From positions 1 through 40,113 of the forward strand of contig CAIOYD010000067.1 in the NCBI GenBank assembly GCA_903862415.1: DNA of 40,113 bases. Reading direction: 5' to 3'. The notes under the pieces are model-generated. The model was not told where the DNA came from and did not search any database. It saw nothing but the letters and a program-made list of their open reading frames with translations. Made by a program: the position numbers and the translations under genes. This DNA comes from an uncultured Oxalobacteraceae bacterium. Its GTDB lineage: Bacteria; Pseudomonadota; Gammaproteobacteria; Burkholderiales; Burkholderiaceae_D. Of the stretch, positions 10,397-18,749 are shown piece after piece (positions within the stretch are counted from its first letter, which is position 1; every line of letters starts with the position of its first letter).

Positions 10397-11590
10397 ATGA
10401 AACTACTCGACCCCATCGTCGAATTTGCTGCACAACTGCAGCAAATCCGGCGCGATATTCATGCCCACCCGGAACTGTGTTACGAAGAAATCCGTACCTC
10501 TGAACTGGTGGCGGCAAAACTGACTGAATGGCAGATTCCGATCATCCGCGGCTTAGGCATCACCGGCATTGTCGGCGTCATCAAACGCGGCAGCAGCCAG
10601 CGCGCTGTCGGTTTACGTGCCGACATGGATGCCCTGCCGATGCAGGAACTCAATACCTTTGCCCATACCTCCACCCAGAACGGAAAAATGCATGCCTGCG
10701 GTCACGATGGCCATACCGCCATGTTGCTCGGTGCGGCCCACTATCTGGCTACGCATGCCAGCTTTGATGGTACCGTGTATGTCATTTTTCAACCAGCCGA
10801 AGAAGGCGGCGGCGGTGCCAAACGCATGATCGCCGACGGGTTGTTTGAACAATGTCCTATGCAAGCCGTGTTTGGCATGCACAACTGGCCGGGTGTACCC
10901 CTAGGTCAATTTGGTGTCAGAGCCGGTCCGATGATGGCCTCGTCAAATGAATTTGAAGTCATTGTGCACGGCAAAGGTGCGCATGCCGCCCAGCCGCACA
11001 AAGGCATCGATCCGATCCTCGTTGCCATCCAGATCGTACAAAGCTGGCAAAGCATCGTCGCGCGCAATGTCAGTCCGGTCGACAGCGCCGTGCTTTCCGT
11101 GACCCAGATCCATTCCGGCAGTGCCACCAATGTGATTCCCGATCAGGCTATCCTGATCGGCACGGTGCGCACCTTTACTCCGGAAGTGCTCGATATGATC
11201 GAAGCCAATATGCACCGTATTGCCGACCATACGGCACAGGCTTTTGATGCCAGAGTTGAATTTCATTTCAAACGTAATTACCCGGCGCTGTTCAATCACG
11301 CCAAAGAATCAGTGCTGGCTGCTGAAGTCATGCGCCAGATTGTGGGTGACGATGCCGTCAACAGTCAGATCGAACCGACCATGGGTGCAGAAGATTTTGC
11401 CTACATGCTGCAAGGCAAACCCGGCTGCTATGTCTTCATCGGCAATGGTGATGGAAACCACCGTGAACAAGGTCACGGCTTAGGCCCCTGTAATCTGCAC
11501 AATGCCAGCTATGATTTCAATGACCAGCTGTTGCCCCTGGGTGCGACTTACTGGGTCAGACTGGCACAACATTTTTTGGCGCAGTCGTAG
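10397..11590 (+). CDS. M20 family amidohydrolase (hippurate hydrolase/IAA-amino acid hydrolase type)
   Basis: This cytoplasmic dinuclear metallo-amidohydrolase of 397 residues cleaves N-acyl amino acids. Metal and catalytic residues appear intact: C101 and H103 in ACGHDGH, E135-E136 in QPAEEGGGG, H162 in GMHNWPG, and the C-terminal NLHNASYDFND His. The dimerisation (lid) domain with GKGAHAAQPHKGIDP sits in the middle. AAGGAAG lies eight bases before the ATG. The last sense codon and the TAG stop fall inside a 16-base direct repeat (see 11585-11632). The substrate could be hippurate or another N-acyl amino acid. The LysE-type exporter is immediately upstream. Confidence 0.93.
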   Translation: MKLLDPIVEFAAQLQQIRRDIHAHPELCYEEIRTSELVAAKLTEWQIPIIRGLGITGIVGVIKRGSSQRAVGLRADMDALPMQELNTFAHTSTQNGKMHACGHDGHTAMLLGAAHYLATHASFDGTVYVIFQPAEEGGGGAKRMIADGLFEQCPMQAVFGMHNWPGVPLGQFGVRAGPMMASSNEFEVIVHGKGAHAAQPHKGIDPILVAIQIVQSWQSIVARNVSPVDSAVLSVTQIHSGSATNVIPDQAILIGTVRTFTPEVLDMIEANMHRIADHTAQAFDARVEFHFKRNYPALFNHAKESVLAAEVMRQIVGDDAVNSQIEPTMGAEDFAYMLQGKPGCYVFIGNGDGNHREQGHGLGPCNLHNASYDFNDQLLPLGATYWVRLAQHFLAQS

Positions 11591-11632
11591 GGTGTATTAG
11601 TCGTAGGGTGTATTAGCGAAGCGTAATACACC
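11585..11632. repeat. Palindromic repeat copy 2 with a tandem partial copy
   Basis: The 16-mer TCGTAGGGTGTATTAG occurs twice in tandem (11585-11600 and 11601-11616). The second copy continues into a hairpin, GGTGTATTA (11607-11615) and TAATACACC (11624-11632) around loop GCGAAGCG. The first partial copy contains the stop codon of the M20 amidohydrolase. The element lies between that gene and the convergent chemoreceptor gene. Confidence 0.85.
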
Positions 11633-11654
11633 ACCAACCGCAATTTTGAAGCAT

Positions 11655-11681
11655 GGTGTATTCCGCCTGCGGCATGGCACC
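11655..11681. repeat. Degenerate palindrome beside repeat copy 2
   Basis: An imperfect inverted repeat begins GGTGTATTCCGC and ends GCGGCATGGCACC, separated by CT. It is similar in plan to the neighbouring repeat and ends seven bases before the chemoreceptor stop codon. It is probably a decayed or second-type member of the same repeat group. Confidence 0.5.
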
Positions 11682-11687
11682 CTAGCG

Positions 11688-13412
11688 CTAAAATTCTTCC
11701 CAATCGTCTTTGCTTTCAGCCGCAGCAGGCTTGACCGCCGCCAGACGCACCGCCGGTCTGGCCGCTGTTTTGGCCACCACTTTATTGGGCACTTTCACCA
11801 CCGGCCTGACGTTGGCACTGACACGTTTGCTGGAAGTAGGCGCGACTGCGCGGGCAACAACGGACTGACTGGTTTTAAATGTTCCTACCAGCTTATTGAG
11901 TGACACCGTCTGATCCTGCAGCGAACTGGCCGCGGCGGCGGCTTCTTCCACCAGTGCCGCATTTTGCTGGGTCACCGCATCCATCTGCATAATGGCATCA
12001 TTGACCTGCTGAATCCCGGAACTCTGTTCCTGACTGGCGACAGTGATATCGGCCATGATGGCGGTCACCTTCTGAATGCTGGCCACCACTTCATCCATGG
12101 TGCTGCCGGCATTATTGACCAGACGCGAGCCTTCCTGCACTTTTTCGACTGAATCACCGATGAGTTCTTTGATTTCTTTCGCTGCACTGGCCGAGCGCTG
12201 TGCCAGATTACGTACTTCGGACGCCACCACCGCAAAACCGCGTCCCTGTTCGCCGGCGCGTGCTGCTTCAACGGCTGCATTCAGCGCCAGAATATTGGTT
12301 TGAAAGGCGATGCCATCAATGACGCCGATAATATCGACAATTTTCCGCGCCGAGGCATCGATCGCGCCCATGGTATGCACCACATCGGCGACCACTTTTC
12401 CACCGCGCACAGCCACTTCTGAAGCGGTAATCGACAATTGATTGGCCTGACGGGCATTATCCAGATTTTGCCGCACTGTCGAAGTCAACTCTTCGGTCGA
12501 GGCGGCGGTTTCTTCCAGTGAGCCTGCCTGTCTTTCAGTGCGTTGTGACAATTCCATATTGCCCGCAGCGATATCTCCGGTGGCCTGTGAAATCGCATCG
12601 GAACTGGATTTTACTTCGCTGACAACCTCGAGCAAATGCTGGTTCATCAGTTGCAGCGCTTCCATCAGTTGCCCGGTTTCATCCTTGGAATGCACCACGA
12701 TATGACTGGTTAAATCGCTGTTCGCCACGGTCTGAGCAATCAGCACCGCCTCTTCCAACGGGGTCGAGACCATATGATTGATCCACTGCGAAAATGCCAG
12801 TCCCACCAGTACCCCGGCGATCACCAGGGAAATGATCCACCAGCGGGAACTGTTATAGGTATGCACGGAGTCGGTATACGACTTTGCTCCGGCATTGGTG
12901 TTGATTTCCGCCATTTCATCAATCAACGCACGCATTTTGGCATTGGTTTGCGACGATTCCGTGCCCATTAACACCAGTGCTTCATCGACTTTATTCTGGT
13001 TGGATAATTCGATGATTTTGCCGTGGACCGCCATGTATTTATCCAGCAGTGTCAGATACTCAGCAAATTTGGCTTTTTCATCCGGAAAAGTCAGTAGCTT
13101 TTCATATGCTTCGCGGTATTTTTTGGCATTGGCGGCATACATATCCATGCGCTGCTGGTATTTGGCTTTACCTGCTTCATCCTTGGCCAGCATGTGTTCC
13201 AGTTCCTGGGCTCGGAACGACGCCATATTGGCTTTGACCTGCACAATCGACACGGCGCTCGGCAACCAGTTGGTACCCAGATCTTCGGTTGCCTGATTCA
13301 CCTTGGCCAGCTGGGTGATGGCAAACACTCCGACCACGATGGTGATGAGCAAAATCAGACCCGAACTGATTAACAGTTTGGAAGCGATTTTTAAATCTTT
13401 AAAGGAAAACAT
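11688..13412 (-). CDS. Methyl-accepting chemotaxis protein
   Basis: This is a 574-residue inner-membrane chemoreceptor. Transmembrane helix 1 is near residues 12-33. A four-helix-bundle (4HB_MCP-type) periplasmic domain of about 160 residues follows, then helix 2 near 190-208, a HAMP domain and a long cytoplasmic coiled-coil signalling domain. The hairpin tip has the conserved run [20 protein letters not shown], where CheA/CheW bind. Adaptation helices contain Glu/Gln pairs such as [14 protein letters not shown]. The tail is a basic, Ala/Val-rich linker ending in DWEEF, an xWxxF pentapeptide like NWETF of Tsr/Tar that tethers CheR/CheB. It is therefore probably a high-abundance-type receptor. 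The ligand is unknown. No che genes are in the window. Confidence 0.95.
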   Translation of the reverse strand: MFSFKDLKIASKLLISSGLILLITIVVGVFAITQLAKVNQATEDLGTNWLPSAVSIVQVKANMASFRAQELEHMLAKDEAGKAKYQQRMDMYAANAKKYREAYEKLLTFPDEKAKFAEYLTLLDKYMAVHGKIIELSNQNKVDEALVLMGTESSQTNAKMRALIDEMAEINTNAGAKSYTDSVHTYNSSRWWIISLVIAGVLVGLAFSQWINHMVSTPLEEAVLIAQTVANSDLTSHIVVHSKDETGQLMEALQLMNQHLLEVVSEVKSSSDAISQATGDIAAGNMELSQRTERQAGSLEETAASTEELTSTVRQNLDNARQANQLSITASEVAVRGGKVVADVVHTMGAIDASARKIVDIIGVIDGIAFQTNILALNAAVEAARAGEQGRGFAVVASEVRNLAQRSASAAKEIKELIGDSVEKVQEGSRLVNNAGSTMDEVVASIQKVTAIMADITVASQEQSSGIQQVNDAIMQMDAVTQQNAALVEEAAAAASSLQDQTVSLNKLVGTFKTSQSVVARAVAPTSSKRVSANVRPVVKVPNKVVAKTAARPAVRLAAVKPAAAESKDDWEEF

Positions 13413-13863
13413 GGCTAATCCAGTAGTAATATGTAAATTAAATTTAAAAATTATTTGTCCAAAATCAAGGTATTACCAAATGACTGCTCTACCAAATTCA
13501 GAATAAATTTACTTTAGGTAACAAATTCTTATATTTCCATAACTTTTTGCAGCTGGTAGCACCTAAATAAGCAGATGACGGTATTTATTTAACATTATTT
13601 TACAGTTAAGCTCTTTTCCTCATTTTAAATGTTAATTAATTATGTTTATATGGAACTTAATGCCAGTTAAATTGTCGCCATCGGTTTTAAAAAAGTTGCA
13701 GTACACTATGCAACTTGTGATCTTTATTTCATCAAGTCGCTTTATTTTTGTATCCTGTTGTTGCTGACGGCGGGGTGTTCGGCGTTGTTTCATTCCTGTC
13801 ATCACGCAACATTGCGATACAAACGTTGGCACTCCTTTCATTAAATCTCTTCATAATAGCCCT
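13413..13863. other. A/T-rich intergenic region between chemoreceptor and response regulator genes
   Basis: This 451-base divergent gap should hold the promoters of the chemoreceptor (minus) and the two-component operon (plus). I see no convincing gene. One 69-codon minus-strand frame (13632-13841) has no ribosome-binding site and no recognisable content. The one clear structure is the hairpin at 13693-13716, described separately. Confidence 0.6.
13693..13716. other. Inverted repeat in the divergent intergenic region
   Basis: Perfect eight-base arms AAGTTGCA and TGCAACTT flank an eight-base loop. Read on the minus strand the hairpin is followed by a run of T, as in a weak intrinsic terminator. 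Read as DNA it could be an operator for the nearby regulators. The function is not determined. Confidence 0.4.
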
Positions 13864-14577
13864 ATGGATACCAATCAAATTTTAATCGTCGATGATGATC
13901 GTGAAATTCGTACGCTGTTAGCCGATTATTTACAGGCTAATGGCTATCGCTGTTTTGTGGCCGCCGAAGGCAATGCGATGCAACACACCCTCAATGAACA
14001 GCAAATCGATCTGGTGGTGCTGGATTTGAACATGCCGGGCGAAGATGGCTTAACCCTGTGCCGCAATCTGCGCGCCCGCTCTTCGATGCCGATTATTATG
14101 CTCACCGCCAGAAACGAACCGCTGGACCGGATTCTGGGACTGGAAATGGGTGCCGATGATTATTTACCCAAACCGTTCGAACCACGCGAATTGCTCGCCC
14201 GCGTACGCAGCGTGTTGCGCCGCACTAACGGTCAGGGACAACATCACAACGACAAGGTGCAGCAACTCAAGTTTGCCGGCTGGTCGCTCGATGTGACAGC
14301 CCGCCACCTGATCGACCCCAATCAGATCGTGGTGCTGCTTTCCGGAGCTGAATATAAAATGCTGAAAATTTTTCTCGAACACCCCAACCGCGTACTTAAC
14401 CGCGACCAGCTACTCAACATGACGCAGGGACGCGATGCCGATCCGTTTGACCGCTCGATCGACATCCAGATCAGCCGCATCCGGCAAAAACTGGGCGAAG
14501 ATGCGCGTTCACCGCAGATCATCAAAACCGTGCGCAATGGTGGTTATGTGCTGGCCGTCACTGTGGAAACAGCGTGA
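13864..14577 (+). CDS. OmpR-family response regulator
   Basis: This 237-residue DNA-binding response regulator has an N-terminal receiver domain. The acidic pocket is DDD near residues 10-12, the phosphoacceptor is D54 in VLDLNMPGEDG, the switch Thr is in IIMLTAR and the Lys is in LPKPFEPREL. The C-terminal winged-helix domain contains FDRSIDIQISRIRQKLG and ends in the beta-hairpin VRNGGYVLAV. The overall wording is close to OmpR. Its stop overlaps the GTG start of the kinase gene by four bases, which implies translational coupling and a cognate pair. The ompR symbol is not assigned because paralogues look alike. No strong ribosome-binding site precedes the ATG. Confidence 0.94.
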   Translation: MDTNQILIVDDDREIRTLLADYLQANGYRCFVAAEGNAMQHTLNEQQIDLVVLDLNMPGEDGLTLCRNLRARSSMPIIMLTARNEPLDRILGLEMGADDYLPKPFEPRELLARVRSVLRRTNGQGQHHNDKVQQLKFAGWSLDVTARHLIDPNQIVVLLSGAEYKMLKIFLEHPNRVLNRDQLLNMTQGRDADPFDRSIDIQISRIRQKLGEDARSPQIIKTVRNGGYVLAVTVETA

Positions 14578-15890
14578 TTCGTTCACTCTCAGGCCGGGTG
14601 TTCCTGGTTCTCATTTTGGGGGTGGTTACTTCGGCCTGCCTGACGCTGTGGTTTTCACTCGGTGAACGCCAACATGGCCTGATTCAGTCGCGCGAAACCC
14701 ACATGTTGGAGCGTGTCGAACAGCTCATTATGACCATCGACTCGTTACCTGCGGATTACCGCAAACCATTCATTCAGTTGCTGCCACGCTTTGGCATCCA
14801 GATCAGTTTCACGCCCGATTTAAGCAGCGCACAAACCGTCAACAGCCCCAACGCTGCCATACTGGTGCAAAAACTGGGGGACGACTTTCACATCACCAGC
14901 CTGCCGTTTATCCAGTGCCAGGGAATGGGCCCTGCCGCCCCGATGCTGACCTGCGAAAATATTGCAGTGACTTTGCACGATGGCAGCCACATCGCCTTTA
15001 CCCTGCTGCCACCGCGCATTCCGTTGCCGCCAATCAGCCCGTATTTCTATCATTATTTCCTGCTGTTTTTACTGTTTGTTGCCGGGCTGGCGTATTTTGT
15101 CACCCGCATGACTATTCGCCCGCTGCAAAAGCTCTCGCAGGCCGCGCTCGATTTAGGTAACGACATCAATCATCCGCCACTAGAAGTCACCGGTGCGACT
15201 GAACTGCGCCAGGCCAGCAGTGCCTTTAATGCCATGCAGTCACGCATCCGCCATCATATTGAACAGCGTACCCACATGTTGGCAGCTATCACCCACGATC
15301 TGCAAACACCGCTCACACGGTTACGACTGCGGCTGGAAAAAGTCAGCGACAGCGAACTGCGTGAACGGCTTATCAGCGATCTGTCGGCCATGCAGGACAT
15401 GATCCGTGAAGGTTTGCAACTCGCGCGCAGCATGGATAGTTCGGAACAGCGGCAAAAAGTGAATCTGGATTCGCTGCTCGACAGCGCCGTCTCCGATGCC
15501 TGCGATGCCGGTCAGGCGGTCATGCTCAGTGGCAGCGCAAAAATGTCTGTTCAGGCGCAACCGCAGGCGATTTTACGCTGCGTCAACAACCTCATCGACA
15601 ATGCCCTGAAATACGGTCAGCGCGCCACGCTGACGGTGCAGGCCGATCACGGCATGGCTGTCATCCGTATCCGTGATGCCGGTCCCGGTCTGCCGCCGAT
15701 TGAACTGGAAAAAGTGTTCACGCCCTTCTACCGGCTGGAAACTTCACGCTCACGCGACAGTGGCGGCACCGGTCTGGGCTTGACAATTGCGCGCAATATT
15801 ATTGAACAACATGGTGGCACCCTGAGTCTGCGCAATCATCCCGAAGGCGGGCTCGAAGCCACACTGACTATTCCCGGCAAATCCATCTGA
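14574..15890 (+). CDS. Sensor histidine kinase, EnvZ-like
   Basis: This 438-residue inner-membrane sensor kinase is the partner of the preceding OmpR-type regulator. Transmembrane helix 1 is near residues 8-28, a periplasmic domain of about 125 residues follows, helix 2 is near 158-178, and a HAMP domain starts around IRPLQKLSQAA. The phosphoacceptor is H241 in the H-box THDLQTPLTRLRLR. The ATPase domain has the N-box NNLIDNALKYG, G1 RDAGPGLP, F-box FTPFYR and G2 GGTGLGL, all intact. The GTG start overlaps the regulator stop in GTGA. The periplasmic part has two cysteines about twelve residues apart and a Pro-rich end. The signal is unknown. Confidence 0.94.
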   Translation: MIRSLSGRVFLVLILGVVTSACLTLWFSLGERQHGLIQSRETHMLERVEQLIMTIDSLPADYRKPFIQLLPRFGIQISFTPDLSSAQTVNSPNAAILVQKLGDDFHITSLPFIQCQGMGPAAPMLTCENIAVTLHDGSHIAFTLLPPRIPLPPISPYFYHYFLLFLLFVAGLAYFVTRMTIRPLQKLSQAALDLGNDINHPPLEVTGATELRQASSAFNAMQSRIRHHIEQRTHMLAAITHDLQTPLTRLRLRLEKVSDSELRERLISDLSAMQDMIREGLQLARSMDSSEQRQKVNLDSLLDSAVSDACDAGQAVMLSGSAKMSVQAQPQAILRCVNNLIDNALKYGQRATLTVQADHGMAVIRIRDAGPGLPPIELEKVFTPFYRLETSRSRDSGGTGLGLTIARNIIEQHGGTLSLRNHPEGGLEATLTIPGKSI

Positions 15891-15899
15891 AGCATGGTC

Positions 15900-15905
15900 T
15901 ATAAT
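15900..15905 (+). promoter_or_regulatory. Possible -10 box for the DUF2721 gene
   Basis: A perfect TATAAT lies 29 bases upstream of the DUF2721 start, in the short gap after the kinase gene. No good -35 hexamer sits 16-18 bases before it, so this is a tentative call for an independent promoter. Confidence 0.3.
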
Positions 15906-15934
15906 GCTGTTTATCGATTTACTGTGAGGATGGC

Positions 15935-16381
15935 ATGAATATACAACTTGGCGATATCGGTAAAATTATCCAACTCTCGATCGCACCGGTGTTCATGGTT
16001 TCCGGTGTGGGCACGCATTTAATCGTGCTCACCAATCGGCTTGGCCGGATTATCGACCGTTCGCGCCAGCTGGAAAACAATCTTGCCCCGGATGCCCTGC
16101 AACACGATGCCGAACTCGGCGAACTCTACACCCGCTCGCACCTGATCAATCGCTCGATCACGCTCGCATGTCTTTGTGCCCTGTGTATTTGTCTGGTGAT
16201 TGCCGCGCTGTTTGTCGGCGACGCCTTCGATATCGAACTGGCGAAATTAATCGCGCTGTTTTTTGTCCTCAGCATGGTTTCGCTGATCGGTAGTTTTGCC
16301 TATTTTTTACGTGAAATTTTTGTTGCCACCCGGACGCTGGAACGCGACCGGCTGAAGCGGGGCGGGGCTTTCAAAAAATAA
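15935..16381 (+). CDS. DUF2721 family membrane protein
   Basis: This small membrane protein of 148 residues is of the uncharacterised DUF2721 type. A hydrophobic N-terminal segment contains IAPVFMVSGVGTHLIVLTNRLGRIIDR, the family hallmark (quoted here only to locate it at residues 16-42). Two further helices lie near residues 77-97 and 104-127, and the tail is basic. GAGGA five bases before the ATG supports the start. It follows the two-component pair by 44 bases on the same strand and may belong to that transcript. No function is known, and no catalytic motif is seen. Confidence 0.88.
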   Translation: MNIQLGDIGKIIQLSIAPVFMVSGVGTHLIVLTNRLGRIIDRSRQLENNLAPDALQHDAELGELYTRSHLINRSITLACLCALCICLVIAALFVGDAFDIELAKLIALFFVLSMVSLIGSFAYFLREIFVATRTLERDRLKRGGAFKK

Positions 16382-16431
16382 AGCGAGTAGGAAGTTATAG
16401 GGTAATACGCCACTCACTTTAAGTTACCACC

Positions 16432-16459
16432 GGGTGTATTACGCTTCGCTAATACACCC
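16432..16459. repeat. Palindromic intergenic repeat, copy 3
   Basis: A perfect ten-pair inverted repeat, GGGTGTATTA/TAATACACCC, surrounds loop CGCTTCGC. It lies in the convergent gap between the DUF2721 gene and gstA. The arms and loop are the reverse complement of copy 2 near 11607, so the same element is inserted in the opposite orientation. A half-copy-like run AGGGTAATACGCC lies shortly upstream (16399-16411). Confidence 0.87.
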
Positions 16460-16483
16460 TACGCCCCTACGCCCCTACGTCCC
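16460..16483. repeat. Three tandem 8-base repeats
   Basis: TACGCCCC, TACGCCCC and TACGTCCC follow directly after repeat copy 3 and end seven bases before the gstA stop codon. The unit resembles the outer flank of the palindromic element, suggesting small-scale slippage. Confidence 0.7.
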
Positions 16484-16489
16484 TGCTAT

Positions 16490-17098
16490 TTACTTAATCA
16501 ATCCTTCTGCCACCATCGCTGCATGGACTGCCGGACGGGCGGCTACGCGTGCCAAAAAGGCCTGCACTGTCGGCCAGTCAGCCAGTGACAGGTTCACATA
16601 TGCACTCCAGGACAACACCACAAACAAATAAGCATCGGCTACGGTGAATTGTGTACCGCCCAGATAGTTGGCATCTCCAAGTTGCTTGGCGATCAGGCTG
16701 ATGCGCGGTTTCAGATTGGCGATGGCGGCTTGTTTGCCTTCTTCGGTCGTGGCCGGATTGAACAGCGGCGAAAACCCTTTGTGCAATTCGGTGGATATAA
16801 AATTGAGCGTTTCCATCAAGCGATAACGTGCCATCGTGCCGGCTGCCGGGGCCAGATTTTTTTCTGGTGCCAGATCGGCCAGATACTGGACAATCGCCGG
16901 GCCTTCGGTCAACACACTGCCGTCATCGAGTTGCAGGGCCGGTACTGAACCTTTGGAATTGATGGTTTTAAAATCCACGCCACCCGCGGTTTGCTTAGTG
17001 CGCAAATCGACTTTTTCCAGACTGTGTGCCAGCCCAGCTTCACACAACACAATATGAGGGGACAGTGAACAGGCGCCAGGTGCAAAATAAAGTTTCAT
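16490..17098 (-). CDS. gstA: Glutathione S-transferase, beta class
   Basis: This cytoplasmic enzyme of 202 residues conjugates glutathione to electrophiles. The N-terminal thioredoxin-like domain starts MKLYFAPGACSLSPH, with the beta-class Cys10. VPALQLDDGSVLTEGPAI holds the cis-Pro and the glutathione-binding Glu/Ser region. The helical C-terminal domain contains TELHKGFSPLFNP and FTVADAYLF. Length and wording are very close to E. coli GstA as I remember it. It is transcribed alone on the minus strand, converging on the DUF2721 gene across the repeat-bearing gap. It is divergent from the radical SAM gene. Confidence 0.93.
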   Translation of the reverse strand: MKLYFAPGACSLSPHIVLCEAGLAHSLEKVDLRTKQTAGGVDFKTINSKGSVPALQLDDGSVLTEGPAIVQYLADLAPEKNLAPAAGTMARYRLMETLNFISTELHKGFSPLFNPATTEEGKQAAIANLKPRISLIAKQLGDANYLGGTQFTVADAYLFVVLSWSAYVNLSLADWPTVQAFLARVAARPAVHAAMVAEGLIK

Positions 17099-17213
17099 TA
17101 CAATCTCCAGAATGAGGGATGATCAATGTAGCAGATTTAAATGAAATCTGCTGATACTGCACTTATTTGCCAACCAGTTACAATACGCCCTTATGTGATT
17201 ATTGCCCAAAACC

Positions 17214-18749
17214 ATGACTATTTTGCTCACTACCCTTAATGCCCGCTATGCCCACGCTTCGCTCGGGTTGCGCTATCTGTATGCCAATATGGGGGAGTTG
17301 CAGCCACAGACCGTGCTGCAGGAATTTGTCATCGGTGCCAAAACCACCGACCTGGTAGAAAAAATTCTGGCACATCAACAGCCGGATGAGCCCTTAATCG
17401 TCGGTTTTGGCGTCTATATCTGGAATGTGGAAGAGATCGTCCGTCTGGTGGCGCTGTTAAAAGCTGTCGCCCCTGACGTCATCATCATTTTGGGCGGGCC
17501 GGAAGTATCGTACGAAACTACGCAACAAAGCATCGTGCAGGCGGCCGATTTTGTCATTACCGGCTGGGGTGATGTCAGTTTTGCCCAACTGTGCCGCGAA
17601 ATTCTGACGGGTCCGCAACCGTTGATGAAAATTCATGCCGGCGTGCAGCCCAAACTGGATCAAATCACACTGCCGTATTCGTCCTTCAGTGACCACGATC
17701 TGGCACACCGGATTCTGTATGTCGAAGCTTCGCGCGGCTGTCCGTTCAAATGTGAATTCTGTCTGTCGGCGCTGGACAAAACCGCCTGGCCGTTTGATCT
17801 GGAGCTGTTTCTGGCCGAACTGGAAACCCTGCATCAGCGTGGCGCACGGCTGTTCAAATTTGTTGACCGTACCTTTAATCTGAACATCAAATCCAGCCTG
17901 CGCATCATGCAGTTTTTTCTCGACAAGCTGGCGCAATTTCCCAACGATCCGGTGTTTGCCCATTTTGAAGTAGTGCCTGATCATTTGCCGGACGCCCTCA
18001 AAGCCAGCATCGTGCAGTTTCCTGCCGGGACGCTGCAATTTGAAATCGGCATCCAAAGCTTCAATCCGACCGTCCAGGCACTGGTAAGCCGCAAACAGGA
18101 TAATGACAAGGCGGCGGAAAATATCCGCTGGTTGTGCCAGCACTCCCACGCCCATTTACATGTCGATCTGATCGCCGGATTGCCGGGCGAAGACATGGCC
18201 AGCTTTGCGCACGGTTTTAACCAGCTGGTGGCGCTGCAGCCACATGAAATCCAGTTTGGGATTTTAAAACGCCTGCGCGGCACACCCATCATCCGTCATA
18301 CCGAGGCGTTTCAACTGGTCTTTGATCCGTACCCGCCGTACACCATACTGGCGACCAAAGACATACCCTTTGCCAGCATGCAGCGGCTGGTGCGCTTTGC
18401 CCGTTACTGGGATTTGATCGCCAATTCCGGCCGCTTTACTCACACCCTGAAACTGATTCTGGCCGAGGATGCGTTTGCCCGCTTCATGGCGCTGTCCGAC
18501 TGGCTGTATGCCAGCACCGACGCCACCCACCGGATTGCCATGGAACGTCTGGCAAAACTTGTAGCGCAATGGTTACAGCAGGAGTGTGCACTGACACCCG
18601 AAGTCATAACGGCGCAACTGCAGCTCGATTATGCCGGTCAGGTCTCGCCCGAAAAAATTCCCCGTGCCGATCGTAAGCAGCAACAGCAAACAACCACAGC
18701 TGCACCGGCAAGACAGTCACGCCATCTTAATCTATCAAACGCATCCTGA
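17214..18749 (+). CDS. Radical SAM protein with B12-binding-type and DUF4080 domains
   Basis: This 511-residue protein starts with a Rossmann-like cobalamin-binding-type domain (NARYAHASLGLRYL near residues 9-22, LGGPEVSYE near 93-101). The radical SAM core follows, with a CxxxCxxC cluster at C176, C180 and C183 (GCPFKCEFC). The core includes FEIGIQSFNP and HVDLIAGLPGE. The C-terminal ~150 residues match the DUF4080 region in style. The chemistry is unassigned. Relatives are usually annotated only as B12-binding radical SAM proteins. The ATG at 17214 is preferred over TTG at 17202. The 3' end overlaps the convergent dbpA gene by 23 bases. Confidence 0.9.
   Translation: MTILLTTLNARYAHASLGLRYLYANMGELQPQTVLQEFVIGAKTTDLVEKILAHQQPDEPLIVGFGVYIWNVEEIVRLVALLKAVAPDVIIILGGPEVSYETTQQSIVQAADFVITGWGDVSFAQLCREILTGPQPLMKIHAGVQPKLDQITLPYSSFSDHDLAHRILYVEASRGCPFKCEFCLSALDKTAWPFDLELFLAELETLHQRGARLFKFVDRTFNLNIKSSLRIMQFFLDKLAQFPNDPVFAHFEVVPDHLPDALKASIVQFPAGTLQFEIGIQSFNPTVQALVSRKQDNDKAAENIRWLCQHSHAHLHVDLIAGLPGEDMASFAHGFNQLVALQPHEIQFGILKRLRGTPIIRHTEAFQLVFDPYPPYTILATKDIPFASMQRLVRFARYWDLIANSGRFTHTLKLILAEDAFARFMALSDWLYASTDATHRIAMERLAKLVAQWLQQECALTPEVITAQLQLDYAGQVSPEKIPRADRKQQQQTTTAAPARQSRHLNLSNAS

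Noticed and set aside
13632-13841. 69-codon minus-strand frame in the intergenic gap
   Set aside because: No ribosome-binding site, no domain, A/T-rich and basic composition, and it contains the hairpin at 13693-13716.
17457-18155. 232-codon antisense frame inside the radical SAM gene
   Set aside because: It is the shadow of a gene with a clear CxxxCxxC motif. The antisense translation shows no family features.
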